In this document: positions 8,281 to 16,494 of the stretch, piece after piece
Numbering within the stretch: the stretch's first letter is position 1
How the letters are laid out: each line of letters begins with the position of its first letter
Notes under the pieces: model-generated
Told to the model about the DNA's origin: nothing
The model's input: the letters and a program-made list of their open reading frames with translations, nothing else
The model's database searches: none
Position numbers and translations under genes: made by a program
Assembly: GCF_001553625.1 (NCBI RefSeq)
Contig: NZ_CP014230.1
Span: forward strand, 1,984,001-2,048,000
DNA length: 64,000 nucleotides
Source of the DNA: Desulfomicrobium orale DSM 12838
GTDB lineage: Bacteria; Desulfobacterota; Desulfovibrionia; Desulfovibrionales; Desulfomicrobiaceae
Reading direction: 5' to 3'

Positions 8281-9502
8281 ACAGGCCGTTGTCTTCATGG
8301 CTTTGCCCGGACAGGGATATGTTCCGGCGGGCCTGCTCACTCATGGCCCGGATTTTTCCTTTCGCTACGGTAAGAGATATTTGCAGCGTCCGGACGCCAT
8401 CGCGCTCGATCCGGTCCGGCTGCCTCTGACGCAGGCACAGTACCGGAGCGCCGGGCTTTTCAGCGCCTTGCGCGATGCCTCACCCGATCGTTGGGGCCGC
8501 AAGGTGTTGGGTTTCATGGCCGGACGCGCGCCGGGGAGTCTGTCCGAATTTGAAATACTGACGGCCATCCACCATCCCCGGCGCATGGGGGCTCTGGCTT
8601 TCGGGCGAACGCCGGAACAGCCGGAATCCTTTGCCGCATGGGCTTCCGGGGAAGTCTTCTGCCCTCCTGCCAGGGATTTGGAACGTATCGCCCGGCTCGT
8701 GGCCCGGGTCGAGGACGCGGTCGATGACGAGGCCGTACGGGAATTGCGTGCCTCCCTGCCCGAGGATGCTCTGCTGGCCGCTCTGGCGTCGAGCCTGTCG
8801 TTGGGCGGCGCGCGGCCCAAGGTGCAGATCGAGATGGACGGAAACCTGTGGATCGCGAAGTTTTCCAAACGCGGCGACCCTTGGCGCGAACCCGTGGTGG
8901 AATACGCCACCATGACACTGGCCGCGGCGTGCGGCATACAGACCGCGTTCACCAGACTGGTTCAGGCTGGCGGTCAGACCGTACTGCTGGTGCGGCGTTT
9001 TGACCGAGACGATGCCAGGCCGAGGCATGTTCTGTCCGGCTTTACGGTGGCCGAACTGGAAGAAGACGGAGACTGGGGAAGCTATCAGGGGCTGGCGGAG
9101 AGCGCCAGGCGGCTTGGGGCACGGGGCTCCGGGCCGGAAATTTTCCGGCGTATGGTTTTCAACGCCCTGTGCTCCAACCGAGACGACCATCCCCGCAATC
9201 ACGCCTTTTTTGTCTCACGCCGGGGCATTGAGATGACTCCGGCTTTCGATCTGGTACCCGCGTCCATCCGTTTTCCGAGACTGGAGCTGTCACTGGCGTG
9301 CGGCCGGGAAGGGCGGCTGGCTTCAGAGAGTAATCTGCTCAGTCATGTGCTCCCGTTCGGGCTTACCCCGGCTCAGGCCAGAAATATCTGGGAGGAAATG
9401 CGGGCCGTATGCTCCCGGTGGAGGGAGCATTTTGGAGCCTGCGGCGTCACCGCGCGGGAAATGGAAGAATTGCGCCACCGCTTTGCATTGGCCGGGGGAT
9501 GA
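8264..9502 (+). CDS. hipA: HipA-like serine/threonine kinase toxin
   Basis: 412 residues. HipA kinases phosphorylate aminoacyl-tRNA synthetases (GltX in E. coli), causing growth arrest and persistence. The N-terminal subdomain (about 1-110) is followed by the kinase core: WIAKFSKRGD with the ATP lysine near residue 198, the catalytic loop NRDDHPRNH near 304-312, and the metal-binding FDLVPA near 327. All key residues are present, so the kinase should be active. The ATG at 8264 lies within hipB, giving translational coupling; longer upstream frames read hipB out of phase. The target synthetase cannot be predicted. Confidence 0.9.
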   Translation: MSSTSEQAVVFMALPGQGYVPAGLLTHGPDFSFRYGKRYLQRPDAIALDPVRLPLTQAQYRSAGLFSALRDASPDRWGRKVLGFMAGRAPGSLSEFEILTAIHHPRRMGALAFGRTPEQPESFAAWASGEVFCPPARDLERIARLVARVEDAVDDEAVRELRASLPEDALLAALASSLSLGGARPKVQIEMDGNLWIAKFSKRGDPWREPVVEYATMTLAAACGIQTAFTRLVQAGGQTVLLVRRFDRDDARPRHVLSGFTVAELEEDGDWGSYQGLAESARRLGARGSGPEIFRRMVFNALCSNRDDHPRNHAFFVSRRGIEMTPAFDLVPASIRFPRLELSLACGREGRLASESNLLSHVLPFGLTPAQARNIWEEMRAVCSRWREHFGACGVTAREMEELRHRFALAGG

Positions 9503-9629
9503 TGTCGTCCCGATGATGGCCGGTATTTTGGGGCATGCCTGAACAAATCCGCAATTTCCTCTTTTCTTGTAATACCTTCATATCCTTCTCCCCGGAGTCA
9601 GGAGACGCCTGGTCAGCGCGTCGAGATGT

Positions 9630-9655
9630 TTCGGGCCGTGCGGGCCCGAATTTTC
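9630..9655 (+). terminator. Terminator-like hairpin downstream of hipA
   Basis: Stem TTCGGGCC (9630-9637) with GGCCCGAA (9643-9650), five-base loop, followed by TTTTC. It lies 128 bases after the hipA stop and directly before the tRNA-His promoter, so it probably isolates the two units. Confidence 0.65.
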
Positions 9656-9684
9656 TTGACCGCACCAGACGCCTTGCGTAGATG
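9656..9684 (+). promoter_or_regulatory. Candidate sigma-70 promoter for the tRNA-His pair
   Basis: TTGACC (9656-9661), a 17-bp spacer and TAGATG (9679-9684). Predicted start near 9691, about nine bases before the first tRNA. The -10 element is weak (3 of 6). Confidence 0.5.
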
Positions 9685-9699
9685 AGTTGCCCTGTTGTG

Positions 9700-9775
9700 G
9701 TGGGTGTAGCTCAGTTGGCAGAGCACCTGGTTGTGGCCCAGGTTGTCGCGCGTTCAACCCGCGTCACTCACCCCA
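9700..9775 (+). tRNA. tRNA-His (GTG), copy 1
   Basis: 76-nt cloverleaf with encoded CCA. Acceptor GTGGGTG pairs with CACTCAC with one G-U. Anticodon stem CCTGG/CCAGG encloses TTGTGGC, giving anticodon GTG. A G at 9699 opposite the C discriminator supplies the G-1 identity element typical of tRNA-His. The T arm is GCGCG-TTCAACC-CGCGT. Confidence 0.96.
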
Positions 9776-9784
9776 ACTTTCATG

Positions 9785-9860
9785 GTGGGTGTAGCTCAGC
9801 TGGCAGAGCACCTGGTTGTGGCCCAGGTTGTCGCGCGTTCAATCCGCGTCACTCACCCCA
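9785..9860 (+). tRNA. tRNA-His (GTG), copy 2
   Basis: Near-identical tandem copy nine bases after the first, also with encoded CCA and G-1 (9784). It differs in the D loop (TCAGC instead of TCAGT) and in the T loop (TTCAATC instead of TTCAACC). Both copies look functional and are probably cotranscribed. Confidence 0.96.
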
Positions 9861-9872
9861 TTTGACACCAAG

Positions 9873-9907
9873 GCGGAACCAGATAAGAGCTGGTTCTGCT
9901 TTTTTTT
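9873..9907 (+). terminator. Rho-independent terminator of the tRNA-His unit
   Basis: Ten-base-pair stem (9873-9882 with 9890-9899, one G-U) with loop ATAAGAG and a run of eight T at 9900-9907. It sits 12 bases after the CCA of the second tRNA. Confidence 0.88.
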
Positions 9908-10014
9908 GGCGCTTCGACCCGCGGGGTGCGGCGTCTGGCCGCTGTTTTCCCGATTTCGGCAGTGCCGCCGATCCCACCACACGAAAAAACGCCTCCCCGG
10001 CGCTGGAGTTCTGC

Positions 10015-11265
10015 ATGGACAAACTTGTCATCGAAGGCGGCGTGCCGCTCAAAGGCCGGGTTCGCGTCAGCGGTTCCAAGAACGCAGCTCTGCCCATACT
10101 TCTGGCCTCCATTCTGGTGGATGGCGAGGTCCATCTGACCAATGTCCCGGATCTCCGGGATATTGCCACGACTCTCAAACTGCTGGAACTTTTGGGATGC
10201 CGGGCGGAATTTCAAAACGGCGAAGTGCGGCTGCATTCGTGCAATCTGAAGCCCGAAGCACCGTACGATCTGGTCCGCACCATGCGGGCTTCGGTTCTGT
10301 GCCTGGGACCGCTCCTGACTCGTCTGGGCCGGGCCAGAGTGGCCCTGCCCGGCGGCTGCGCCATCGGCGCGCGGCCCGTGGACATGCATCTGAAGGGCCT
10401 GGAACGCATGGGCGCCGTGTTCGAACTGGAGAGCGGCGACATCATAGGCACCTGCGACGGCCTGCGTGGAGCGCACATTCCTCTGGATTTTCCCACCGTG
10501 GGCGGAACCGAGCATCTGATCATGGCCGCAACGCTGGCCGAAGGTGAAACCACACTGGAAAATGCGGCCCGGGAGCCGGAAATCCAGGATCTGGCCGAAT
10601 TCCTGAACGCCTGCGGGGCACGTATCTCCGGCCACGGCACCAGCGTGGTGCGTATCGAGGGCGTGCAATCCCTGCATGGAGCCAGCTACCGGGTCATGCC
10701 CGACCGTATCGAGGCCGGGACCTATCTGGTGGCCGCAGGCATCACCGGGGGCGATCTGGAACTCGAAGACTGCCCGGTGGAGGCTCTGGAAACGGTCATC
10801 GACAAGCTGCGTGATATGGGAGTGCGGTTTGAGGGCGACAGCTCTTCGTTCAGGGCTTTCGTGGACGGCCCCCTGAACTGCGTGGATCTGTCCACCCGGC
10901 CGTATCCAGGCTTTCCCACGGACATGCAGGCCCAGATCATGGCGCTTATGTGTTGCAGCCGCGGGGCGGGAGTCGTCACCGAGGGTATTTTCGAAAACCG
11001 CTTCATGCATGTGCAGGAGCTGTGCAGGCTGGGAGCGCATATCACCCTTTCGGGGCAGAGCGCCATGGTTCGCGGCGTGGACCGGCTCAAAGGCGCCACG
11101 GTCATGGCCTCGGATCTGCGGGCCAGTGCCTGCTTGGTGCTGGCCGGGCTGGCCGCTTCGGGACGTACCGACGTGCGCCGCATCTACCATCTGGACCGGG
11201 GCTACGAGCGCATGGAGCGCAAGCTCGAACAGGTCGGGGCGAGAATCCGGCGCGAACAGGAATAA
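10015..11265 (+). CDS. murA: UDP-N-acetylglucosamine 1-carboxyvinyltransferase
   Basis: 416 residues, the normal MurA length. It transfers enolpyruvate from PEP to UDP-GlcNAc, the first committed step of peptidoglycan synthesis. Visible are the N-terminal KNAALPIL block near residue 22, the catalytic loop [11 protein letters not shown] with Cys near position 115 (the fosfomycin target), and the conserved [10 protein letters not shown] and [11 protein letters not shown] segments. The start at 10015 gives the typical [10 protein letters not shown]-terminus; the reading frame stays open upstream through the tRNA-His genes, but that part is not protein. It lies four bases before the mannose nucleotidyltransferase gene, so the two are cotranscribed. 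Confidence 0.97.
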   Translation: MDKLVIEGGVPLKGRVRVSGSKNAALPILLASILVDGEVHLTNVPDLRDIATTLKLLELLGCRAEFQNGEVRLHSCNLKPEAPYDLVRTMRASVLCLGPLLTRLGRARVALPGGCAIGARPVDMHLKGLERMGAVFELESGDIIGTCDGLRGAHIPLDFPTVGGTEHLIMAATLAEGETTLENAAREPEIQDLAEFLNACGARISGHGTSVVRIEGVQSLHGASYRVMPDRIEAGTYLVAAGITGGDLELEDCPVEALETVIDKLRDMGVRFEGDSSSFRAFVDGPLNCVDLSTRPYPGFPTDMQAQIMALMCCSRGAGVVTEGIFENRFMHVQELCRLGAHITLSGQSAMVRGVDRLKGATVMASDLRASACLVLAGLAASGRTDVRRIYHLDRGYERMERKLEQVGARIRREQE

Positions 11266-11268
11266 TTC

Positions 11269-12675
11269 ATGATCATTCCCGTCATTCTGGCCGGAGGTTC
11301 CGGCACCAGGCTCTGGCCCTTGTCCCGCAAGCTTCATCCCAAGCAGGTACTGGCGCTTCTCGGCGACCGCACTCTGGTTCAGGAAACGGTCCTGCGCCTG
11401 CGCGGCCTGGATGCCGCCGCACCAGTGGTCATCTGTAACGACGAACACCGTTTCATCGTGGCGGAGCAGCTGCGCGATCTGGACGAACGTCCGGCGGCCT
11501 TGATTCTGGAACCCGTGGCCAGAAACACGGCTCCGGCCGTGGCCGTGGCGGCCCTGTACGCTCTGGCCCAAAGTCCGGACGCCACGCTTTTGATGCTGCC
11601 GGCCGACCATCTCATCACCGATTCCTCCGCTTTCCATACGGCCGTGGTTCAGGCTGTGGATTACGCCCGCGACGGGCATCTGGTCACGTTCGGCATCGTC
11701 CCCGCCGCTCCGGAAACGGGTTATGGGTACATCATGCAGGGAGCGGCCATGCCTCACGGGCCGGGCCGGAAAATTCAGCGTTTTGTAGAGAAGCCGGATA
11801 CCGCCACGGCGGAAGGGTACGTCCGCTCGGGGCAGTACTTCTGGAATTCGGGCATGTTCGTGCTGCGCGCCGACGCCGTATTGGCCGAACTTACACGGTT
11901 TGCGCCGGAGATCGTGCGCGGCTGCCGGGAAAGTCTGGAAAAGGCCGTCAGCGATCTGGATTTTCTGCGTCTGGACCATGACGCCTTTGCCGGCTGCCCG
12001 GAAGATTCCATCGACTACGCAGTCATGGAACGGACCGATAGAGGCGTGATGGTACCCCTGTCCTGCGGCTGGAGCGACCTGGGTTCCTGGGACGCTCTGT
12101 GGCAGGCCGGGGAGAAGGACGGCGACGGCAACGTGACGCGGGGCGACGTTTTGCTGTGCGATGTGCGGGACTCGTTTCTGCATGCCGAAACCCGGCTGCT
12201 GGCCGCCGTTGGTCTGGAAAACCACATTGTGGTGGAAACCTCCGACGCAGTGCTGGTGTCGCCCCGGGACAGGGTGCAGGAGGTCAAGAAGCTGGTGGAC
12301 CGCCTCAAGGCTCAAAACCGTGTCGAGGCCGTATCCCACAAGAAAGTTTTCCGCCCTTGGGGGCATTACGAGTCCATCGGCCAGGGCGAGCGGTATCAGG
12401 TCAAGCGCATCACCGTGACGCCGGGACATGTGCTGTCCCTGCAGAAACATTTTCACCGGGCCGAGCACTGGGTAGTGGTGCGGGGCACCGCTGTGGTCAC
12501 CCGCGACGGCGAGGAGATTCTGGTGCGCGAGAACGAGTCCGTCTACCTGCCTCTGGGCGCGGTGCACCGGCTGGCCAACCCGGGCCGCATTCCGCTGGAG
12601 CTTATCGAAGTGCAGGTGGGCGGCTATCTGGGCGAGGACGATATCATCCGTTTCGAGGATGTTTACGGCCGATAG
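11269..12675 (+). CDS. manC: Mannose-1-phosphate guanylyltransferase / mannose-6-phosphate isomerase
   Basis: 468-residue bifunctional enzyme of the AlgA/ManC type. The N-terminal nucleotidyltransferase has GGSGTRLWPLSRKLHPKQ near residues 8-25 and FVEKPD near 168; residues about 340-468 form the cupin isomerase domain, with RPWGHYE and the metal ligands in HFHRAEHW near 394. The product GDP-mannose feeds lipopolysaccharide, capsule or exopolysaccharide sugars. It follows murA by three bases, an unusual pairing that puts two envelope-sugar steps under one promoter. A terminator follows. Confidence 0.95.
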   Translation: MIIPVILAGGSGTRLWPLSRKLHPKQVLALLGDRTLVQETVLRLRGLDAAAPVVICNDEHRFIVAEQLRDLDERPAALILEPVARNTAPAVAVAALYALAQSPDATLLMLPADHLITDSSAFHTAVVQAVDYARDGHLVTFGIVPAAPETGYGYIMQGAAMPHGPGRKIQRFVEKPDTATAEGYVRSGQYFWNSGMFVLRADAVLAELTRFAPEIVRGCRESLEKAVSDLDFLRLDHDAFAGCPEDSIDYAVMERTDRGVMVPLSCGWSDLGSWDALWQAGEKDGDGNVTRGDVLLCDVRDSFLHAETRLLAAVGLENHIVVETSDAVLVSPRDRVQEVKKLVDRLKAQNRVEAVSHKKVFRPWGHYESIGQGERYQVKRITVTPGHVLSLQKHFHRAEHWVVVRGTAVVTRDGEEILVRENESVYLPLGAVHRLANPGRIPLELIEVQVGGYLGEDDIIRFEDVYGR

Positions 12676-12723
12676 GGATGGATGGCTTCGCGCCGGAGCC
12701 GGAGGCCCCGTGGTTTCAATAAG

Positions 12724-12756
12724 AAAGGCGCCTGCACGGCGCCTTTTCTGTTTTTT
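12724..12756 (+). terminator. Rho-independent terminator after manC
   Basis: Nine-base-pair stem AAAGGCGCC (12724-12732) with GGCGCCTTT (12738-12746), five-base loop, then T-rich sequence including six T at 12751-12756. It ends the murA-manC unit. Confidence 0.88.
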
Positions 12757-12820
12757 GGAGTTGAGGTGTTGTCGGAGAAGTTTCGGAAAAAGGCATTAAC
12801 CTTTGAGCACTGCGGAGTGA

Positions 12821-13420
12821 TTACAGGTTTTCCTTGTTCTGAGACAGATACGCAGCCACTCCCTCGGCGTTGGGCTTCATGCCGGTGTCTCCTTTCTGCC
12901 AGCCGGCTGGGCAGACTTCGCCGTGTTTTTCCGTGAACTGGAGCGCGTCCACCAGGCGCAGCATTTCATCCACATTGCGGCCCAGCGGCAGGTTGTTGAC
13001 CACCTGATGCTGTACCACGCCGGAGCGGTCGATGAGGAAGGATGCGCGCAGGGCCACTCCAGCCTCCGGATGCTCGATGCCGTAAGCCTGGGCAATCTCA
13101 TGCTTCACATCCGCCACCATGGTGAAGCCCACGGAGCCGATGCCGCCCTGCTCCACCGGCGTGCTGCGCCATGCCGCGTGGGTGAACTGGGAGTCGATGG
13201 AAACGCCAACCACTTCCACGCCCCGGTCGCGGAATTCCTGCAGGCGACGGTTGTGGGCGATGATTTCCGTGGGGCAGACAAAGGTGAAGTCGAGGGGCCA
13301 GAAGAAAAGAACCACATATTTTCCACGCAGGGAAGAGAGGGTGAATTCCTCGATGCAGCCGGAGGATGTTACGGCCTGGGCGGTGAAATCGGGTGCTGTT
13401 CTGGCGACAAGTATGCTCAT
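12821..13420 (-). CDS. 2-Cys peroxiredoxin (AhpC/Prx1 type)
   Basis: 199-residue thiol peroxidase that reduces hydrogen peroxide and organic peroxides. The peroxidatic cysteine is Cys49 in FTFVCPTE and the resolving cysteine is near 170 in GEVCPAGW, defining the typical dimeric 2-Cys class. The later GGIGSVGF block corresponds to the flexible GGLG region associated with overoxidation sensitivity, here changed to GGIG. A YF-type C-terminal helix motif is not obvious. The ATG at 13420 follows GGAGAATC. A promoter with an overlapping palindrome lies upstream, and the IS element inserted about 75 bases beyond the -35 box. Confidence 0.94.
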   Translation of the reverse strand: MSILVARTAPDFTAQAVTSSGCIEEFTLSSLRGKYVVLFFWPLDFTFVCPTEIIAHNRRLQEFRDRGVEVVGVSIDSQFTHAAWRSTPVEQGGIGSVGFTMVADVKHEIAQAYGIEHPEAGVALRASFLIDRSGVVQHQVVNNLPLGRNVDEMLRLVDALQFTEKHGEVCPAGWQKGDTGMKPNAEGVAAYLSQNKENL

Positions 13421-13459
13421 GATGATTCTCCATGGTTATGGTTTTGGTGTGAAACTTTT

Positions 13460-13491
13460 CAGGAATTATTCCTGATTAAGGATGAGGTCAA
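13460..13491 (-). promoter_or_regulatory. Promoter with overlapping palindrome upstream of the peroxiredoxin
   Basis: On the minus strand TTGACC (13491-13486) is followed after 16-17 bases by ATAATT/TAATTC (13469-13463). The -10 region lies inside the perfect palindrome CAGGAAT-T-ATTCCTG (13460-13474), which could bind a repressor. Predicted 5' leader about 36 bases. A peroxide-responsive regulator is plausible but not shown. Confidence 0.55.
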
Positions 13492-13564
13492 GAAAATTAG
13501 TTCATGAAAACTTTTTGCCTGTAAAGCTCTGCGGACGGAGTTGTTTATTTTTTTGGTTTCACGT

Positions 13565-13618
13565 CATTGCTGTCCGGCTAAGGGATAAGAACATTGCTGT
13601 CCGGCTAAGGGATAAGAA
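13565..13618 (+). repeat. Tandem duplication of the IS left end (2 x 27 bp)
   Basis: Two identical 27-base units, 13565-13591 and 13592-13618, each beginning CATTGCTGTCCGGCTAAGGG. Both contain the terminal inverted repeat. The outer unit abuts the target duplication, so the element moved, or was left, with two left ends. Confidence 0.9.
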
Positions 13619-13692
13619 AAGAGTCCAAAATCTCAGCGATGTGTGGTAAAAGAAATCACCACAACATCTTGCCACACAAGGAGATTCTGGAC

Positions 13693-14838
13693 TTGAGTCA
13701 CCATAATACACTATTCTCCCAGACGCTATCTCTGATTCCCAGACATGTTTTTCAGAAACTCGAAAGACGGCACAAAACCGGGCGCTCGTCGCGTCAATTC
13801 GGTTTCAAGGAGCAGTTCACGGTCATGGCCTTCATCCAGCTTGCCGCAAGACGTTCCATGCGCGATGGCCTGCGCTGCCTTGAGGCTGCGGGAAACCGCC
13901 TGTATCACTGGGGACTGAAAAACGTGGCCCGCTCGACCTTTGCTGACGCGAACAATTCTCGCCCCGTAGGCTTTTTCAAGGATCTGTTCGCCGAGATGTA
14001 CGGCCTGTGCGCCGCAAAAGCCCCGAAGCACAAATTCCGTTTCAAATCCAAATTGTTCAGTCTGGACGCCACCACCATAAAGCTTTGCCTGTCGCTTTTT
14101 CCCTGGGCCTCGTTTCGGCAGGCCAAGGGCGGCGTCAAAGTACATACCTTGCTGGATCACGATGGCCATATCCCGGCTTTCGCAACCGTCACCGACGCCA
14201 AAACCCATGAAAGCCGCATAGCTCAGGCTATGGAGTTGCCCAGGGGCTCCATCGTGGTCTTTGACAAGGGCTTCATCAGCTATCCCTGGTTTCGGATCCT
14301 CGGGGCAAAGGGTGTCTTTTTTGTGACCCGGCTCAAGCGCAACGCCGTTTTCAAACTCCTGGAGCGCCGCCTCGTGAATCGCAAGACCGGCGTTACTTCC
14401 GATCACATCATTGAAGTCTCCAGCCGGGGAAAATCCTTACGCTTGCGCCGTATCGGCTATCGTGACCAGGAAACCGGGAAACACTACGAATTTTTGACCA
14501 ACCATTTCCGGCTTTCGGCGAAAACCATCGCCGACATCTATAAAGACCGCTGGCAAATCGAGCTCTTCTTCAAGGAAATCAAACAAAATTTGCGCATAAA
14601 GACCTTCGTCGGCAACTCGGAAAATGCGGTTCTGATCCAGATTTACACGGCCCTGACGGTTTACCTGCTCCTCGCGTACCAGAAATTCCTCAGCCGTCTC
14701 GGACTCTCCGTACAGCAACTCTTCCAGCTCATTCAACTCAACCTGCTCGGCGAGGCCTCCTTGGATGAACTCCTGAATCCCAGACGACGAAAATTCGATA
14801 ATTCATATAACTTCACACTGTTAGATTGCATCGCTTAG
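13693..14838 (+). CDS. IS4-family transposase (DUF4372 N-terminus, DDE domain)
   Basis: 381 residues if it starts at the TTG at 13693, which has AAGGAG nine bases upstream and gives the (L/M)SHHNTLFSQ N-terminus usual for this family; an ATG at 13639 in the same frame has no ribosome site. The N-terminal DUF4372 region binds DNA. The DDE catalytic residues are seen as DATTIK, VFDKGF and the IS4 signature Y-(2)-R-(3)-E-(6)-K in YKDRWQIELFFKEIK near residues 290-305. No frameshift or stop interrupts it, so it should be active. It ends 13 bases before the element's right end. Confidence 0.93.
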   Translation: MSHHNTLFSQTLSLIPRHVFQKLERRHKTGRSSRQFGFKEQFTVMAFIQLAARRSMRDGLRCLEAAGNRLYHWGLKNVARSTFADANNSRPVGFFKDLFAEMYGLCAAKAPKHKFRFKSKLFSLDATTIKLCLSLFPWASFRQAKGGVKVHTLLDHDGHIPAFATVTDAKTHESRIAQAMELPRGSIVVFDKGFISYPWFRILGAKGVFFVTRLKRNAVFKLLERRLVNRKTGVTSDHIIEVSSRGKSLRLRRIGYRDQETGKHYEFLTNHFRLSAKTIADIYKDRWQIELFFKEIKQNLRIKTFVGNSENAVLIQIYTALTVYLLLAYQKFLSRLGLSVQQLFQLIQLNLLGEASLDELLNPRRRKFDNSYNFTLLDCIA

Positions 14839-14989
14839 CCGGACAGCAATGGTTTCACGTAGTCCCTCGCTTGAATATCCGGTCAATGCCGGGTTCTTCC
14901 GGCTGCGTATGAAAGTGATCCCCACGCGGCCGGGAGTGTCTTGAGGCTGACATTCAATCCGCTAACTTCCTTTCGAGAGGTAATTTACG

Positions 14990-15340
14990 ATGAAAAAATA
15001 TTTTGTTCTCGTGTTTCTGCTGTTCTGCTCTGCTACCGTTTTTGCCGGTTTTTCCGAAAACAGCGGGCAGGGGGGGCAATCGCAGATCAACATGGTTTCT
15101 TCCCTGAAAGGTCTTCCCGACGATACCTATGTCACGCTGGAAGGATATATTGAGAAACAGGTGCGCCGGGAGCACTATATTTTCCGCGATGCCAGCGGAA
15201 AGATTGAAGTGGAGATCGACGACGATGTATGGCGCGGCGTCGACGTCACGCCCAGCGACAAGGTCCGCCTGACCGCCGAGATCGACAAGGACTGGGGCAG
15301 CACGGAAGTCGATGTGAAAAACGTCGTCAAGATTCAGTAA
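14990..15340 (+). CDS. Exported BOF (OB-fold) domain protein, YgiW/YdeI-like
   Basis: 116 residues: a signal peptide ending at VFAGF near residue 20, then a bacterial OB-fold (BOF) domain with LPDDTYVTLEGYIEK, YIFRDASGKIEVEID and a KVRLTAEIDKD segment. Proteins of this family are small periplasmic stress-tolerance factors in enterobacteria. The ATG at 14990 follows GAGAGG. The IS element ends about 130 bases upstream, so its original promoter region may be shortened or replaced. A strong terminator follows, so it is monocistronic. The ligand is unknown. Confidence 0.85.
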   Translation: MKKYFVLVFLLFCSATVFAGFSENSGQGGQSQINMVSSLKGLPDDTYVTLEGYIEKQVRREHYIFRDASGKIEVEIDDDVWRGVDVTPSDKVRLTAEIDKDWGSTEVDVKNVVKIQ

Positions 15341-15350
15341 CTGGCAAGTA

Positions 15351-15385
15351 AAGAGCGCCTCCCGTCTGCGGAGGCGCTCTTTTTT
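15351..15385 (+). terminator. Rho-independent terminator after the BOF gene
   Basis: Stem AAGAGCGCCTCC (15351-15362) with GGAGGCGCTCTT (15370-15381), seven-base loop, then a T-run through 15385. On the other strand AAGAG gives only two U, so it mainly serves the plus strand, between convergent genes. Confidence 0.9.
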
Positions 15386-15407
15386 GGTGCGGAGGGCTGT
15401 GTTCGGG

Positions 15408-16391
15408 TCAGTATTTGATGGCGGAGAAGCGCATCAGTTTGTCCCACTGATGGGTGGATGTGATGCGCCGGATGGTGCCGGTTTTGCCGCGCAGCACCAG
15501 AGAATGGGTGGTCGCTCCGGTGCCCAGATAGGTCACTCCGCCGAGAAAGGTACCGCCGGAAATACCCGTGGCGGCGAAGAACACGTTGTCGTCGCGGATC
15601 AGGGTATCCGTGGTCAGGACAGCGCTGGTATCCAGCCCGAAATCACGGACGCGGGCCAGCTCTTCCTCTGACTGCGGGTCGAAACGGGCCAGAATTTCAC
15701 CGCCCAGAGCCTTGATGGCGCAGGCCGCCAGCACGCCCTCGGGAGTGCCACCCGTGCCGAGCATCATATCCACGGAGGAGGCCGGGTCCACGGCCATGAG
15801 CGCTCCGGCCACGTCGCCGTCGGTATGCAGCTGGATGCGCGCTCCGGCTTCCCGGATCCGGGCGATGAGTTCTTTGTGGCGGGGTTTGTCCAGTACGAAG
15901 ATCATCAGGTCTTCCACTTTTTTTCCCAGAGCCCTGGCCGTGGCCTCCAGATTATGGGCCACCGGCGCGTCCATATCCACCACGCCCCTGGCTGGAGCGG
16001 GCACTACCAGTTTTCGCATGTAATAGCTGGGGCCGGGATCGAACATGGCTCCGGCCGGAGCGAGCCCCACCACGGCAATGGCGTTGGGACGGCCGTAGGC
16101 CAGCAGATTGGTGCCCTCCACCGGGTCCACGGCCACATCCACGGCCGGGCCGTGTCCGGTGCCGATCCGCTCGCCGTTGTAGAGCATGGGCGCTTTGTCC
16201 TTTTCTCCTTCCCCGATGACGATGCGGCCGTCGATGTCCAAGCTGTTGAAGGACAGGCGCATGGCGTCCACAGCCGCGCCGTCGCCTTCATTCTTGGCGC
16301 CCTTGCCGAGCCAGCGGGCCGAAGCCAGGGCCGCCGCTTCCGTGACCCGGACCAGATCCATGGCCAGATTGCGTTGTGGAGCTTCCATCAT
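15408..16391 (-). CDS. glpX: Fructose-1,6-bisphosphatase class II
   Basis: 327 residues, the usual GlpX length. It hydrolyses fructose-1,6-bisphosphate to fructose-6-phosphate in gluconeogenesis. Metal and substrate motifs seen are GEGEKDKAPMLYNGE near residue 60, VDPVEGTNLLAYG near 87, and GTGGTPEGVLAACA near 190. It is the last gene of the minus-strand run that includes tkt and rpiB, so fructose-6-phosphate made here could feed transketolase directly. Two adjacent ATGs (16391, 16388) are possible starts. It fits an organism growing on small organic acids or CO2 plus acetate that must make sugars. Confidence 0.95.
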   Translation of the reverse strand: MMEAPQRNLAMDLVRVTEAAALASARWLGKGAKNEGDGAAVDAMRLSFNSLDIDGRIVIGEGEKDKAPMLYNGERIGTGHGPAVDVAVDPVEGTNLLAYGRPNAIAVVGLAPAGAMFDPGPSYYMRKLVVPAPARGVVDMDAPVAHNLEATARALGKKVEDLMIFVLDKPRHKELIARIREAGARIQLHTDGDVAGALMAVDPASSVDMMLGTGGTPEGVLAACAIKALGGEILARFDPQSEEELARVRDFGLDTSAVLTTDTLIRDDNVFFAATGISGGTFLGGVTYLGTGATTHSLVLRGKTGTIRRITSTHQWDKLMRFSAIKY

Positions 16392-16494
16392 GCTGTTTCC
16401 TTAAGAAGTGATGTTGCCGGGTTGCATGCGCCGGTTTTTCCGCCGGGCCGCCGCGTGACGGTGGCTGTTTCCGCCTGATGTGGACGGGTGTTTC

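Larger units (their letters stand above)
13565..14851 (+). mobile_element. Complete IS4-family insertion sequence
   Basis: A 1287-base element with terminal inverted repeats: the left end CATTGCTGTCCGGCTAAG matches the reverse complement of the right end (14834-14851). The flanks carry a direct repeat GTTTCACGT (13556-13564 and 14852-14860), a 9-base target duplication. It encodes one transposase. It sits between the peroxiredoxin promoter and the BOF-domain gene and does not interrupt a gene. Intact ends and exact target repeats imply a recent insertion. Confidence 0.93.

Noticed and set aside
9682-10014. Open frame running through both tRNA-His genes into murA
   Set aside because: It is the translation of tRNA and leader sequence; MurA begins normally at 10015.
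9853-12567. 904-codon open frame antisense to murA and manC
   Set aside because: Same artefact; the plus-strand genes have complete catalytic motifs.
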